Source: Streptomyces populi (GTDB lineage: Bacteria > Actinomycetota > Actinomycetes > Streptomycetales > Streptomycetaceae). From it: DNA of 64,000 bases. Of this stretch, positions 1-16,097 are shown piece after piece (position 1 is the stretch's first letter; every line of letters starts with the position of its first letter). The stretch covers positions 1 to 64,000 of the forward strand of contig NZ_KZ626847.1 in NCBI RefSeq assembly GCF_002911015.1, written 5' to 3'. Below the pieces are notes generated by a model. That model was not told the origin of the DNA. It ran no database searches and saw only the letters and a list, made by a program, of their open reading frames with translations. A program made the position numbers and the translations under genes.

Positions 1-1670
1 GGCCCGGCCGGTCAGCGTCGCGTGGTCGACGCTCCCGTGGCGGTCGATCACCGCCGTCGCGTCCGGACGCCGACGCGCCTCGTCGAGCAGCGCCTGGTGC
101 AGCAGCGCGTCGCCGACCGGCCGGGCCGTGTCGTTGACCGCCGTCCGCCGCCGCGCCTGGTGTTCGGGGAGGGCGAGCGGGTCGCCGTCCCATACGTCGT
201 CCCCGTCGGCGAGCCGGTGCAGCAGGTCGCGGAACGCGGCGAACATGTCGTCGAGCACCGGGCCGGGCACGGTGTCGTCCCGCACGTCCCAGTTGACGAG
301 CAGTGCCCCTCCCGCCTCCATCGCCTGGCAGTCCACCCAGACCTGCGGCGTCTGGCTGATGCCGTTGCGGATCCGGGACCGCATCATGCCCCGCGGGGCG
401 AGACCGTCGGAGAGCCCGATGGCGCTGGTGAACACCACCGGCATCGTCGAACCCTGCCGACCCCGGCGGCGGGTGAGCTCGCGCAGCACCTCCACGCCCG
501 AGAACAGCCGGTGGTCGAGGTCCTCGAAGAGCTGCTCGCCCGCCCTGCGGGCGCGTTCGGCGAAGGTGCCGGCGCAGCCGCCGTCGACGGCCAGCAGTTC
601 GACGGAGGTGAAGTCCCCCACGATGTCGCCCACGTCCGGGTGCAGGGGCAGCCGGCTGAGCACCGTCACGTCGAGGGTGAACCGGGGGTTGCGGCTCCAG
701 CGGCCGATCACCTCGGCGTACGCGGCCATCACGGCCGTCGAGGCGGAGACCCGCCGCTCCCCGGAACGGGCCTTGAGCGCCGACCACAGCGCGGGCTCCA
801 GACGCAGCTCACGGCGGGTGAAGCCGGCCGGGCCCTGCCGGCTGGGCCGGTCGACCAACGGCAGTTCGGGGGCCGGCGGCAGGGTGTCCAGCCGCGCCGT
901 CCAGTAGTCGCGGTCACGCTCGTAGGCGGGGCCCTGGCGCACCGCGCGTTCCGCCCGCAGATAGTCACGGAACGAGATCCCGGGCGCCGCGAGGGCGGCG
1001 TCGGGGTCCTCGTAAAAGGTGCCGAACTCGTCCAGCAGCCGGTAGATGCTCACGTAGTCGGCGATCAGGAAGTCGATGGAGAAGTGCAGGACGGCCCGGT
1101 CGGCCAGCTCGGTGACCTCCAGGGAGTACAGCGGACACACGGTGACGTCCTTGGACTCGGCGGAGAGCCGGCCGCGGACCTCGCGGAGCGTCTCCTCGCC
1201 CGCCGCCTCCGGCAGTCCGGTCGCGTCGTGCCAGCCGATGACCGGGGCGGGCGGGTCCTTCAGCACCCGCTGGTAGCCGTCGTGGTCGATGACCACGCGC
1301 AGCATCTCGTGCCGGTCGACCACCCGCCGCCAGGCCCGCAGCAGCCGGTCGCGGTCGAGCGCGGGGAACTCCAGCTCGCCGTAGGCGTGACAGGGCACCG
1401 AGCCGTACTCGAAGGCGCCCCGGCGGCCCAGCAGGTAGGCCGACTGGACCTCGGTGAGCGGGAACGGCTCGTGGGCCGCGGCGGGATCAGGCCGCACCTG
1501 CTGCGGGCCGCGTTCGCGCAGGGCCCGGAGCACGTCCTCCCGGCAGTCGGCGAGCAGCTTGCGGCGCTCGGGGGTCATCGCCCCCTCCGGTCCCCGGAAA
1601 CGGATCCTGCCCTCGTCCTCCCACAGGTGCAGGCCGACCTGTTCGAGTTCGCTGATGATGCCGGCGGCGG

Positions 1671-1674
<4 letters not shown>
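1..1674 (-). CDS. NRPS with TubC docking domain, Cy domain and start of an A domain (partial)
   Basis: The GTG start at 1674 overlaps the stop of the upstream NRPS as GTGA, so the two are translationally coupled; the 3' part lies outside the window. Residues 1-50 look like a TubC N-terminal docking domain (ISELEQVGLHLW, then RIRFRGPEGAMTPE), which accepts a chain from a partner subunit. Residues 70-500 form a condensation-type domain whose active motif is D201-F-L-I-A-D206-Y-V-S209. This is DxxxxDxxS, the signature of heterocyclisation (Cy) domains rather than HHxxxDG. An adenylation domain begins near residue 525 and is cut by the edge. The protein should add and cyclise a third Cys/Ser/Thr in the assembly line. 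The substrate of its A domain cannot be read here. Confidence 0.93.
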
Positions 1675-8262
<6,588 letters not shown>

Positions 8263-8273
<11 letters not shown>

Positions 8274-9576
8274 CGTGGCCTCCCGTGCGTGGCCCGGGGC
8301 GGGCCCCGGCCTGGTCGGTGTGGGGCGCCGCGCTGCGGGCGGCGGTCGTGCAGTCGTCGACGTACGCGGCGAGCAGCGACTCGGCGAACTCCGGGTCGAA
8401 ACGGTCGGGGTTGTAGAAGAGCAGCACCCGCACCGTGTCCCGGTCGGGCACGGCGACCAGCTCCAGCTCGAAGCGGGTGGCGACGCCGTCGGGAACCAGG
8501 ACCTCGATGTCCAGTCCGCCGGCCCGGGTCGAGTACACCGGGTCCGCCATCATCTGGAAGACCACGTCGTCGAGCCGCCGGTCGGTGTCCCTGAGACTGA
8601 TCGGCAGCATCTGGAACGGCAGCGCCTGGTGGACGAACGCCGCCATCACCGTGCCGTGCGTGGCCCGCAGGTGCGAGGCGAAGCCGGTGCCGGTGAGCCG
8701 GGTCCGCAGCAGCACCATGTTGGCCAGGAACCCCACGGTGCGGCGGTGTTCGGCGCTGCGATTGGCGAACAGGGTCGCCACCGCCAGGTCCTCCGCACCG
8801 CTGACCGCCCGCAGGGCACGGTAGTAGGCGGTGAGCAGGGCCACGAACATCGTCGACCGCTCCCGCTTGGCCAGGGTGTCCAGCGCGGCCACCGTCGGCG
8901 CGTCGAGGACGTGCTGCACGAGCCTGGTGTCGCGCGGCGCGCCCACGGTGGCCTGCCGGATCGGCAGCGGGGGCAGCGTCACGTCCTTCAGACGTTCGCC
9001 CCAGAAGGCCCTCAGCCGTTTTCCGGAAGGACCGGCCAGGGCCTCGCGCTGCTCCTCGGCGAACCGGGAGTACGCCGTGGCGTCGTCGGAGGCCTTCCCC
9101 TCCAGCGCGGCACACAGGTCCTCGAAGATCACGTTGCAGGACCACGAGTCGGTCACCATGTGGTGCATGTTGAAACAGAGCACATGATGGTCCTCGGCGA
9201 GCCGCCACAGCGTGATGCGAACGGCGCTTTCGGCGGCGTCGATCCGGGTGCCCAGCTCCCTGGCGACCTCCCGGTCGGCGGACTCCCCCGGATCCGGCTC
9301 GCCGGAGAGGTCCACCTCGCGGATCTCCGGTGACGCGGCCGGGTGCACCAGAGCCTTGAGCCGGTGGCCGCCGCCGGTGAAGGTGGTGCGCAGAGCCTCG
9401 TGCCGGGACGTCACGTGGTCGACCGCCTCCCGGAGTCTGTCGCGGTCGAGCGGACCGCGCAGCCTGCACAGCACCGGGCAGTTGAGCGCGCCCTCCTCGC
9501 CCCGGTAGCGGTCGAGGAACCACAGCAGCGTCTGGCCCGCGGACGGACGGATCTCGGTGACTGTCACGTCCGGCAA
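8263..9576 (-). CDS. Free-standing NRPS condensation domain protein
   Basis: About 437 residues, the size of a single condensation domain. The catalytic motif HHMVTDSWS (HHxxxDxxS) and the later NRSAEHRRTVGFLANM block (C5-type) are intact, so it should be an active amide- or ester-forming enzyme, unlike the Cy domains downstream. There is no carrier or adenylation domain. It heads the minus-strand NRPS operon and its stop overlaps the next ATG by 11 bp. It could couple the amino acid made by the divergent MbtH-A-PCP set to the chain, or release the finished chain. The start is uncertain: TTG at 9576 and GTG at 9567 both lack a strong ribosome-binding site. Confidence 0.85.
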
Positions 9577-9760
9577 CGTAACGACGGTCGTCGCTCCCGC
9601 GGCCGCCGCTGAAAGAAAGCTGAGAGGACCTTCACGTTCCTTTCCCGCGGCTCGGGCCCGTCCCCCGTCCGGGCCAGGGTGGGGACACCTGTGTCGCGCG
9701 CGGCGCCCCCGCAGGGCGCCGGACCCCCTCCAGCGGCACCGTCACACGGGAGGTCGCCCG

Positions 9761-11746
9761 ATGCCAGCCAACCCCTTCGAAGACCCGGACGAGAGCTACC
9801 TGGTCCTGTGCAATCAGCACGGCCAGCGATCGCTGTGGCCGGCCCGGCTGCCGTCCCCCGCCGGATGGCTGGTGGAGCTGCCCGCGACCTCCCGCGCCTG
9901 CGCCCACGTGCACGTCGAACGCGTCTGGCCGGACGTGCGCGCAAAGGCCCCCGCGGAGGCCGCGCCCGCCGCCGAGACGCTTCCCGTTCTCTTCGAGCGG
10001 GTGGCGGCGGAGCACCGGGAGCTGCCGGCGGTCGAGAGCGAGAGCACCGCTCTGGCGTACGGCGAGCTGGCGGACCGCGTGAACCGGCTGGCCCGGCGGC
10101 TGCTCGCGGTCGGCATCGGCCCCGGTGGCCTCGTCGGGATATCCGTACCCCGCGGGATCGACCAGGTGGTGGCGGCACTCGCCGTGACGACCGCCGGAGC
10201 GGGCTACGTACCCCTGGACCCGAGCTATCCGACGGCGCTGCTGCGCCACATGGTGGCCGACTCGGGGGTGCGGACCCTGCTGCACACCGGTCTGCCGCCG
10301 GTGGACGTCACCGGCCTGGACACCCTCGACCTCGCCTCCCCGGACACCGTTTCCCGTCCGGCCGGGCCGGTCACCGACGAGGAGCGACGGCGGCCGCTGC
10401 GCGCCGAGGACACCGTCTACGTCATCTACACCTCGGGCTCCACCGGGACGCCCAAGGGCGTGGTGATCCCGCACGCCGGTATGGCGGCGCTGGCCGCGGC
10501 GCAGCGGCACTGGATCGGCCCGGGCCCCGGCGACCGGGTGCTGCAGTGGGCCTCGTTCAACTTCGACGCCGGATTCTGGGACCTGACGCTGGCCCTGCTG
10601 TCGGGAGCCACCCTGGTGCTCACCGACGACCGCGCGGTGCTGCCCGGTGAGGAACTGCGCCGCACGCTGATCGACCGGCGGATCAGCCATGCGGTGCTGC
10701 CCCCGGTCGCGCTCACCGCCACCGACCCGGACGGCGTCCTGCCCGGCGGGGTGGTGCTCTCCACCGGGGACGCCTGCACACAGGCGCTGGTGGCGCGGTG
10801 GGCGCCCGGTCGGCGCATGTTCAACGGGTACGGGCCCACCGAGATGACCGTGGGGGTGACCATGGCGGGTCCGGTGCGGCCGGGCGAGCCGGTCAGCATC
10901 GGGGAGCCGTGGCCGGGCAACGAGGTCCGGGTGCTCGACATCGACCTCCGGCCCTGTCTGCCGGGCGAGGAGGGAGAGCTCTACCTGGCGGGCGAGGGGG
11001 AGGCCCTCGGATACCTGAACCGGCCCGCTCTGACGGCGGAGCGCTTCGTCGCGGACCCGTACGGCGGCCCCGGGAGCCGGATGTACCGCTCCGGCGACCT
11101 CGGGTATCTGGACAAGCACGGCTCGCTCTTCTTCACCGGCCGCGCCGACCGCCAGATCAAACTGCGGGGCTTCCGGGTCGAACTGGGCGAGGTGGAGACG
11201 GCGCTGGAGTCCTGCGACGGGGTCAGGCTCGGGGCGGTGGTCGTCACCGGTGAGGTGGACTCGGCGCGCCTGGTCGCCTTCGTGGTGCCCGACGCGTACC
11301 CGGTCGACGGCCTGGCGGAGGAACTGCGCCGACGGCTCGCCGAGCGGCTGCCGGCGCACATGGTGCCCGCTCGCGTCGAGGTGGTGGCGTCCCTGCCGAT
11401 GACCGACAACGGCAAGATCGACCGGCGCGTCCTGGAACGCCGGGCCGCTTCGTCACAGTCCACCGCGGAATCCGGCGGTGCGGGCGCCACGACGGTGTCC
11501 GGCGGGTCCGCCCGGGCCTTCGACCGGTCCGACCCGGTGGCCGCGCTGTGTGAACTGGCCGCCAGGGTGCTGGAGGTGCCCGCGGTCGCGCCGGACGACA
11601 ACTTCTTCGACCGCGGCGGGCACTCGGTGCTGGCGGTGCGTCTCGCCAAGGCGGTACGGGACGACTGGGGGATGAGCCTGCCGGTACGGGCCATCTTCGA
11701 GCGGCCCACCATGGCGGAGCTGGGCGGCCTGCTGACCGCGAACTGA
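9761..11746 (+). CDS. MbtH-adenylation-PCP fusion, amino acid loading protein
   Basis: 661 residues. ATG at 9761 follows a GGGAGG site; an upstream in-frame extension to 9557 is not needed. Residues 1-60 are an MbtH-like domain (NPFEDPDESYLVL, then SLWP and PAGW). An adenylation domain with TSGSTGTPKG, NGYGPTE and NGKIDRR follows, and a PCP (FFDRGGHSVLA) ends it. The same architecture is known in NikP1 of nikkomycin and in the loading proteins that present tryptophan to a P450 for beta-hydroxylation in quinoxaline/quinoline peptides. My reading of the A code is D-A-W-V-L-T-G-V-G-K, which matches no specificity I can recall. Tryptophan is inferred only from the neighbouring dioxygenase. The gene is divergent from the NRPS operon. 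Confidence 0.93.
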   Translation: MPANPFEDPDESYLVLCNQHGQRSLWPARLPSPAGWLVELPATSRACAHVHVERVWPDVRAKAPAEAAPAAETLPVLFERVAAEHRELPAVESESTALAYGELADRVNRLARRLLAVGIGPGGLVGISVPRGIDQVVAALAVTTAGAGYVPLDPSYPTALLRHMVADSGVRTLLHTGLPPVDVTGLDTLDLASPDTVSRPAGPVTDEERRRPLRAEDTVYVIYTSGSTGTPKGVVIPHAGMAALAAAQRHWIGPGPGDRVLQWASFNFDAGFWDLTLALLSGATLVLTDDRAVLPGEELRRTLIDRRISHAVLPPVALTATDPDGVLPGGVVLSTGDACTQALVARWAPGRRMFNGYGPTEMTVGVTMAGPVRPGEPVSIGEPWPGNEVRVLDIDLRPCLPGEEGELYLAGEGEALGYLNRPALTAERFVADPYGGPGSRMYRSGDLGYLDKHGSLFFTGRADRQIKLRGFRVELGEVETALESCDGVRLGAVVVTGEVDSARLVAFVVPDAYPVDGLAEELRRRLAERLPAHMVPARVEVVASLPMTDNGKIDRRVLERRAASSQSTAESGGAGATTVSGGSARAFDRSDPVAALCELAARVLEVPAVAPDDNFFDRGGHSVLAVRLAKAVRDDWGMSLPVRAIFERPTMAELGGLLTAN

Positions 11747-11782
11747 GGCGGCGCGGACCACGGGGATCCGCGTCGGCCGGGC

Positions 11783-11816
11783 GGCCCCTTCCCGGTGAGC
11801 GGTACCGGGAGGGGCC
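11783..11816. terminator. Bidirectional hairpin between convergent genes
   Basis: GGCCCCTTCCCGGT pairs with ACCGGGAGGGGCC with one bulged base. It lies in the 80-bp gap between the ends of the MbtH-A-PCP gene and the P450 gene, where a shared terminator is expected. There is no T-run, as is usual in Streptomyces. Confidence 0.6.
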
Positions 11817-11826
11817 CGGCCGCGGC

Positions 11827-13068
11827 TCAGTCGAGCCGCAGGTGCAGGGCGCTGTGCCCGAACAGGAAGTTGGAGTAGACGCGGGGCGGTTCCCGGAGGA
11901 TCTCGATCCGGTGCACCCGGCGGACCAGGGAGTCCAGAACGGCGGAGAGTTCCAGCCGGCCGAGGAAGGCCCCCAGACAGAAGTGGGGGCCGTGCCCGAG
12001 GGCGAGGTGGGGGTTGTGCTCCCTGCCGACGTCGAAGCGGCGGGGCCGAGCGAAGACGGCCGGGTCGTTGTTGGCGGAGATGTTCCACAGGGTGACGATG
12101 TCGCCCGCCGACACCTCGGCGGGGCCGATCCGCAGGTCGGCGGTGGCCGTACGGGCGAAGTGCATGGCTGGAGTCACCCAGCGGAGCACCTCCTCCACCG
12201 CCGTCCGCACCGTCGCCCCGCCGGTGCGCAGCCGACGCCACTGCTCCTCGTGGGTGCCCAGGGCGTGCAGTGCGCCGATCGTGGTCACCCGGGTGGACTC
12301 GTCGCCCCCCAGGATCAGGCTGTAGCAGTTGAGAGCGAGATCGTCCTCCGTCATCGGCTCGTCCCCGACCCGGGCGCCGGCGATCATGCTGATCACGTCC
12401 TCGCCGGGACGGCGGCGGCGCTCGCGGACCACGTCCACGAAGTAGGACAGGATCTCGTTGCGGGCCTCCAGTGCGTCGAAGGGGTCGTCCTCGGCGCTCT
12501 CGGACGACAGCGCGCGCTTGTTCCAGTCGAGCAGCAGGGGCCGGTCGGAGGCGGGCAGTTCCAGCAGGTCGCACACGGTGTTGAGCGGCAGGTGCTCGGC
12601 GATGTCGCGTGCGGCATCGGCCTCGCCCGCACCGACCACGGCGGTCACCAGGGCGTCGGCCCGCCGCCGCACGGCGTTCTCCACGTGCCCGAGAACCCGT
12701 GGCGAGAAGGCGCGCAGCATCACCTGGCGCAGTTCGCGGTGGCGGGGCCGGTCCATCACCGCCAGCATCCGGCCGCCGGCCGAGTCGCCGCCGCGCAGCA
12801 GGACGTCCAGCACCGTGCCCCGGGCCGAACTCAGCCGGGCCGCGTCCTTGTAGCAGTTCTGGACGTCCCGGTGCCGGGCCACCGCCCAGAACCCGGGGCG
12901 GCCTCCCACAGGGGGGTGCCACCGCACCGGTTCGCTGCGGCGCATCCGGTCCCAGTACGCGTACGGGTCGTGCTCGACGAAGGCGGCCGGGTCGGCGAGG
13001 TCGGGAGCCGCACCGGAGGGGTCGTCGTACGGGCCGTCGAAGACGGCGGTGTTGCCGGAGGAGACCAC
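11827..13068 (-). CDS. Cytochrome P450, probable PCP-bound amino acid beta-hydroxylase
   Basis: 413 residues from a GTG at 13068 preceded by AAAGGAG. The P450 signatures are present: I-helix LILGGDESTR, K-helix EEVLRW (ExxR), and the heme loop GHGPHFCLGAF with the cysteine thiolate ligand. No membrane anchor is seen, as for soluble bacterial class I P450s; no ferredoxin gene is adjacent. A P450 next to an MbtH-A-PCP protein and a small thioesterase is the NikQ/NovI-type arrangement, in which the P450 hydroxylates the beta-carbon of an aminoacyl-PCP. I infer beta-hydroxylation of tryptophan on the carrier. Its promoter region is shared with the divergent thioesterase operon. Confidence 0.92.
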   Translation of the reverse strand: MVSSGNTAVFDGPYDDPSGAAPDLADPAAFVEHDPYAYWDRMRRSEPVRWHPPVGGRPGFWAVARHRDVQNCYKDAARLSSARGTVLDVLLRGGDSAGGRMLAVMDRPRHRELRQVMLRAFSPRVLGHVENAVRRRADALVTAVVGAGEADAARDIAEHLPLNTVCDLLELPASDRPLLLDWNKRALSSESAEDDPFDALEARNEILSYFVDVVRERRRRPGEDVISMIAGARVGDEPMTEDDLALNCYSLILGGDESTRVTTIGALHALGTHEEQWRRLRTGGATVRTAVEEVLRWVTPAMHFARTATADLRIGPAEVSAGDIVTLWNISANNDPAVFARPRRFDVGREHNPHLALGHGPHFCLGAFLGRLELSAVLDSLVRRVHRIEILREPPRVYSNFLFGHSALHLRLD

Positions 13069-13243
13069 CGGGAGACTCCTTTCGGCCCGGGCACCGGGCC
13101 TGCACGGGGGCGAACTTCTCGTCCCGATCCTCACTTCCCGCACCAGCGCCCGAGGCAGTGCTGAATGAATGCTGAAGGATTCGGCGGCGGCCCCCGGCGC
13201 GCGTGCGACTCTCAAGTCCGAGGCGGGGAAGGGGAGGTCGGCC

Positions 13244-14035
13244 ATGAGCTTGCGTCGCGGATCGGTGCGCACGGTGACGAGCGCGTCGTGCCCCGGGCTC
13301 CGGCTGCTCGCGCTGCCGCACTCCGGCGGCCGCGCGGAGAGCTTCGCCTGCTGGCGCGCCCCGCTGCCCGCGGCGTTCCCCGGGGCCGCGGTGGAGCTGT
13401 GCGCCGCGCAGTACCCCGGGCACGGCGACCGGCTGGCGGAGCCGCCGAGGGAGGAGGTCGGCGCGATCGCCGAGGAGATCGTCGCCGACCTGACCCGGCT
13501 GCCGCCGGCGGACCTGCTGCTCTTCGGCCACAGCTTCGGCTCGGCCGTCGCGTGCGAGGTGGCCCGCCGCTGTCCCGGGGCCGGCATCGACGTCGTTCTG
13601 CTCGTCGCCTCTTCCGCCTGGGCGCCCGGGGACCCGGCCCGGCCCCCTCGCGATGAACACCTGTTGCCCGACGAGGAGCTCTGGGAGCGGCTGGTCGCGC
13701 TGGGGGGCATCGACTCCGGCATCGCGGCCGAGGCCGAGATCCGTGATCTGGTGCTCCCCGCGATGCGCGCGGACATCGGCGCGCACGAGCGCTACCTCGG
13801 CTCCCCGGACCCGGTTCCGCTCACCTGCGACGTGCACGTCTGCATGGCCCGGGGGGATCCCCTCGTGCCGGTCCTGGCCGGCCGTCACTGGAGTCGGCTC
13901 ACCACCGGGAACGCGAGTGTCGACATCAGATCCGGAGCCCACTTCCACGTCTTCGACGACCCCGCGAGCCTGCTCGCGGACCTGGCACGGAGGGTTCCGG
14001 CCCATGCGAAGGGAGGTTGTACGGCGCATGAGTAG
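13244..14035 (+). CDS. Type II thioesterase (alpha/beta hydrolase)
   Basis: 263 residues, the usual size for a type II thioesterase. ATG at 13244 follows GGGGAGG. The LPHSGG start strand, the nucleophile elbow GHSFGS with its serine, a late aspartate in ARGDPLVP and the catalytic histidine in GAHFHVF are all visible. It may hydrolyse the hydroxylated amino acid from the MbtH-A-PCP carrier, as NikP2 and the echinomycin/thiocoraline thioesterases do, or clean misprimed NRPS carriers. It heads a plus-strand operon with the SDR, aminotransferase and tryptophan dioxygenase. Its last codons overlap the SDR start, which indicates coupled translation. Confidence 0.9.
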   Translation: MSLRRGSVRTVTSASCPGLRLLALPHSGGRAESFACWRAPLPAAFPGAAVELCAAQYPGHGDRLAEPPREEVGAIAEEIVADLTRLPPADLLLFGHSFGSAVACEVARRCPGAGIDVVLLVASSAWAPGDPARPPRDEHLLPDEELWERLVALGGIDSGIAAEAEIRDLVLPAMRADIGAHERYLGSPDPVPLTCDVHVCMARGDPLVPVLAGRHWSRLTTGNASVDIRSGAHFHVFDDPASLLADLARRVPAHAKGGCTAHE

Positions 14036-14786
14036 TTCTTGGGAGGGCCTGCGGCTGGTCGTCACCGGCGGCGGCTCGGGCATCGGGGCCGCCGTGGTCG
14101 CCCGCGCGGCCGGGCTGGGCGCCGACGTCCTGGCGGTCGGCAGACGTGCCGACCGGCTGGCGGAGGTGACGGCGAAGGCGGGGGCCGAGGGAGGGGGCAC
14201 CGCCGTGCCGTACGCCGTGGACGTCACGGCCCCCGACTCCGCCGCGCGGATCGCGGAGCGGGCCGGGGAAGTGCTCGGCGGCGTCGACGCGTTGGTCAAC
14301 AACGCGGGACACGCGGTCTTCGACCGCCTGGAGGACGCCACCGAGGCGGACCTGCGGGGGATGGTCGACACCAACCTGGTGGCTCCCGCCCTGCTGATCC
14401 GGGCGCTGCTGCCCATGTTGCGCAGCAGCCGGGGCTGCGTGGTCAACGTCTCCTCCGTCGGCGGCGTCCTGGCGATGCCGTCCCGGTCCTTCTACGGGGC
14501 CAGCAAGGCCGCGCTGAACTCCCTGACCAGGTCGCTGGCGGTGGAACTGGCGCCTGAGGTCCGGGTCAACGCGGTCCTGCCCGGTCCGGTCGACACGGGC
14601 CTGTGGGACCTGGCGGCCGGCGAGGGCGCGGACGCCCTGCGCGAGGGGATCGTGGCCGGCACCCCCATGGGACGGTTCGGCCTGGCCTCGGAGGTGGCGG
14701 CCTGGGTGTGCCACCTCGTCGACCCCGGGACCTCGTCCTGGATCACAGGATCCCTGGTGGCCGTGGACGGCGGACGAGCGGCGTGA
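14028..14786 (+). CDS. Short-chain dehydrogenase/reductase in the NRPS cluster
   Basis: 252 residues with the NAD(P)-binding TGGGSGIG, the NNAG motif (VNNAGHAV), serine in VNVSSVGG, and the catalytic YGASK. It starts at ATG 14028, inside the thioesterase stop (ATGAGTAG), with GGGAGG about 11 bases upstream. Nothing in the sequence fixes the substrate. Its place between the thioesterase and aminotransferase suggests a redox step on the hydroxylated amino acid, for example oxidation of the beta-hydroxyl or adjustment of a cyclised quinoline intermediate. It could also act on the peptide. Confidence 0.9.
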   Translation: MSSSWEGLRLVVTGGGSGIGAAVVARAAGLGADVLAVGRRADRLAEVTAKAGAEGGGTAVPYAVDVTAPDSAARIAERAGEVLGGVDALVNNAGHAVFDRLEDATEADLRGMVDTNLVAPALLIRALLPMLRSSRGCVVNVSSVGGVLAMPSRSFYGASKAALNSLTRSLAVELAPEVRVNAVLPGPVDTGLWDLAAGEGADALREGIVAGTPMGRFGLASEVAAWVCHLVDPGTSSWITGSLVAVDGGRAA

Positions 14787-14849
14787 GCCACACCCCAGGA
14801 GACCACCTGGCCGGCCCGACCCGGCCGGTCCTGCCACCAGCGGAAAGGC

Positions 14850-16097
14850 ATGAATCAGATGACGCAGACAGCTCCACCCTGGTTCGCCCGGGCCTCGGCG
14901 ATCCCCTCCTCCTGGCTGTACGAGTCCTTCCGGCTCGCCAACGAGCGTGAGCGGGAGCGCCCCGGTCTGATCAAGCTGCACGTGGGTGAGCCGGCCTTCG
15001 GCCCGCCGGACTCCGTCGCCAAGGAATTCGCCGCCGCCGCCGTGGAAGGCCGGGCCCGCTACATCGACGTGCAGGGGCTCATGGAGCTCCGCGAGCGTCT
15101 CGTGGACAAGCTCGACACCGTCAACCACATCGACACCGAACCCTCCCGGCTCTTCGTCAGCCCCGGGTCGTGCCAGGGGCTCAGCTCGCTGATGCGCTCT
15201 CTCGCCGACTCGGGAGCGGAGATCCTGCTGCCGGAGATCCACTGGCCCGTGCACCTGCAACAGGTCCTGCTCGCCGGATTCCGCCCGGTCTTCTACAAGC
15301 TCGACGAACACTTCGCGCCCGACCCCGAGTCGATCAGGCAGGTGGCCGGCCCCGCGACACGGGTGCTGCTGCTCAACACCCCGTCCAACCCCACCGGCGC
15401 GGTCATCGGCCTCCCGTTGCAGCGGACCCTCTACGAGATGGCCGACGAGCACGGCTGGCAGATCATCAGCGACGAGGCCTACGAGGACTTCGCCTTCTCC
15501 GGCCCCCACCTGTCGATCGCCGCCCTGGAGCGCGACCGCCCCGCACCGGAACGCATCGTCAACAGCGTCTTCACCTTCTCCAAGGGACTGGCGATGACCG
15601 GCTACCGGCTCGGTTACGTCGCGGTCTCGCGGCCCGGGACCGCCACCGCCATGCGCACGGTGCAGGAGTCCTGCATCATCGCGCCCTCCGCACCCGTCCA
15701 GTACGCCGGGCTGGCCGCCCTGGACGCGTCGGGAGCGCTCGCCGGCAATCACGACTTCGTACGGGGGAACCGGGACGCGCTGTCCCCGCTGGTCGACGAA
15801 GGACTGCTGCCCGCGCTGCCCGGCGGCGGCTGGTACGCCATGGCCGACATCTCCTCCACCGGCCTGACCGGCGAGGAGTTCAGCGCCGAACTCATGCTCC
15901 ACCACGACGTCGTGGTCGTTCCCGGCAGCGGATTCTCCGCACGGCCCGAGTTCGCCCCGGACGGCTCGATGCGACCTCTGAAGCCCGGCGGCGTCGCGTC
16001 CGGCATGGTCCGGATCGCGTTCTGCGTCGACCGCGGGCAACTCACCACCGGAGTGGAGCGCCTGATCGGCCTGGTCCGCGAGAAGAGGGAACAGTGA
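14850..16097 (+). CDS. PLP-dependent class I/II aminotransferase
   Basis: 415 residues, typical of fold-type I aminotransferases. Seen are the NPTG loop (NTPSNPTGAVI), the DEAYEDF motif that contacts the cofactor pyridine, and the PLP lysine in FTFSKGLAMTGYRLGY. The start is ATG 14850 directly after GGAAAGG; a second ATG at 14859 is possible. In 3-hydroxyquinaldate formation (thiocoraline TioG) an aminotransferase converts beta-hydroxykynurenine to its keto acid, which closes to the quinoline. The tryptophan dioxygenase gene overlaps the end of this gene, which supports the same role here. That role is inference. Confidence 0.92.
   Translation: MNQMTQTAPPWFARASAIPSSWLYESFRLANERERERPGLIKLHVGEPAFGPPDSVAKEFAAAAVEGRARYIDVQGLMELRERLVDKLDTVNHIDTEPSRLFVSPGSCQGLSSLMRSLADSGAEILLPEIHWPVHLQQVLLAGFRPVFYKLDEHFAPDPESIRQVAGPATRVLLLNTPSNPTGAVIGLPLQRTLYEMADEHGWQIISDEAYEDFAFSGPHLSIAALERDRPAPERIVNSVFTFSKGLAMTGYRLGYVAVSRPGTATAMRTVQESCIIAPSAPVQYAGLAALDASGALAGNHDFVRGNRDALSPLVDEGLLPALPGGGWYAMADISSTGLTGEEFSAELMLHHDVVVVPGSGFSARPEFAPDGSMRPLKPGGVASGMVRIAFCVDRGQLTTGVERLIGLVREKREQ

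Noticed and set aside
9632-11359. Minus-strand 575-codon frame over the MbtH-A-PCP gene
   Set aside because: Antisense of a well-supported gene, with no recognisable motif.
11453-14446. Minus-strand 997-codon frame crossing the P450, thioesterase and SDR genes
   Set aside because: It crosses several real genes on both strands and is low-complexity; a GC-bias artefact.
13926-16040. Minus-strand 704-codon frame over the SDR and aminotransferase
   Set aside because: Antisense shadow; the plus-strand genes have intact catalytic motifs and ribosome-binding sites.
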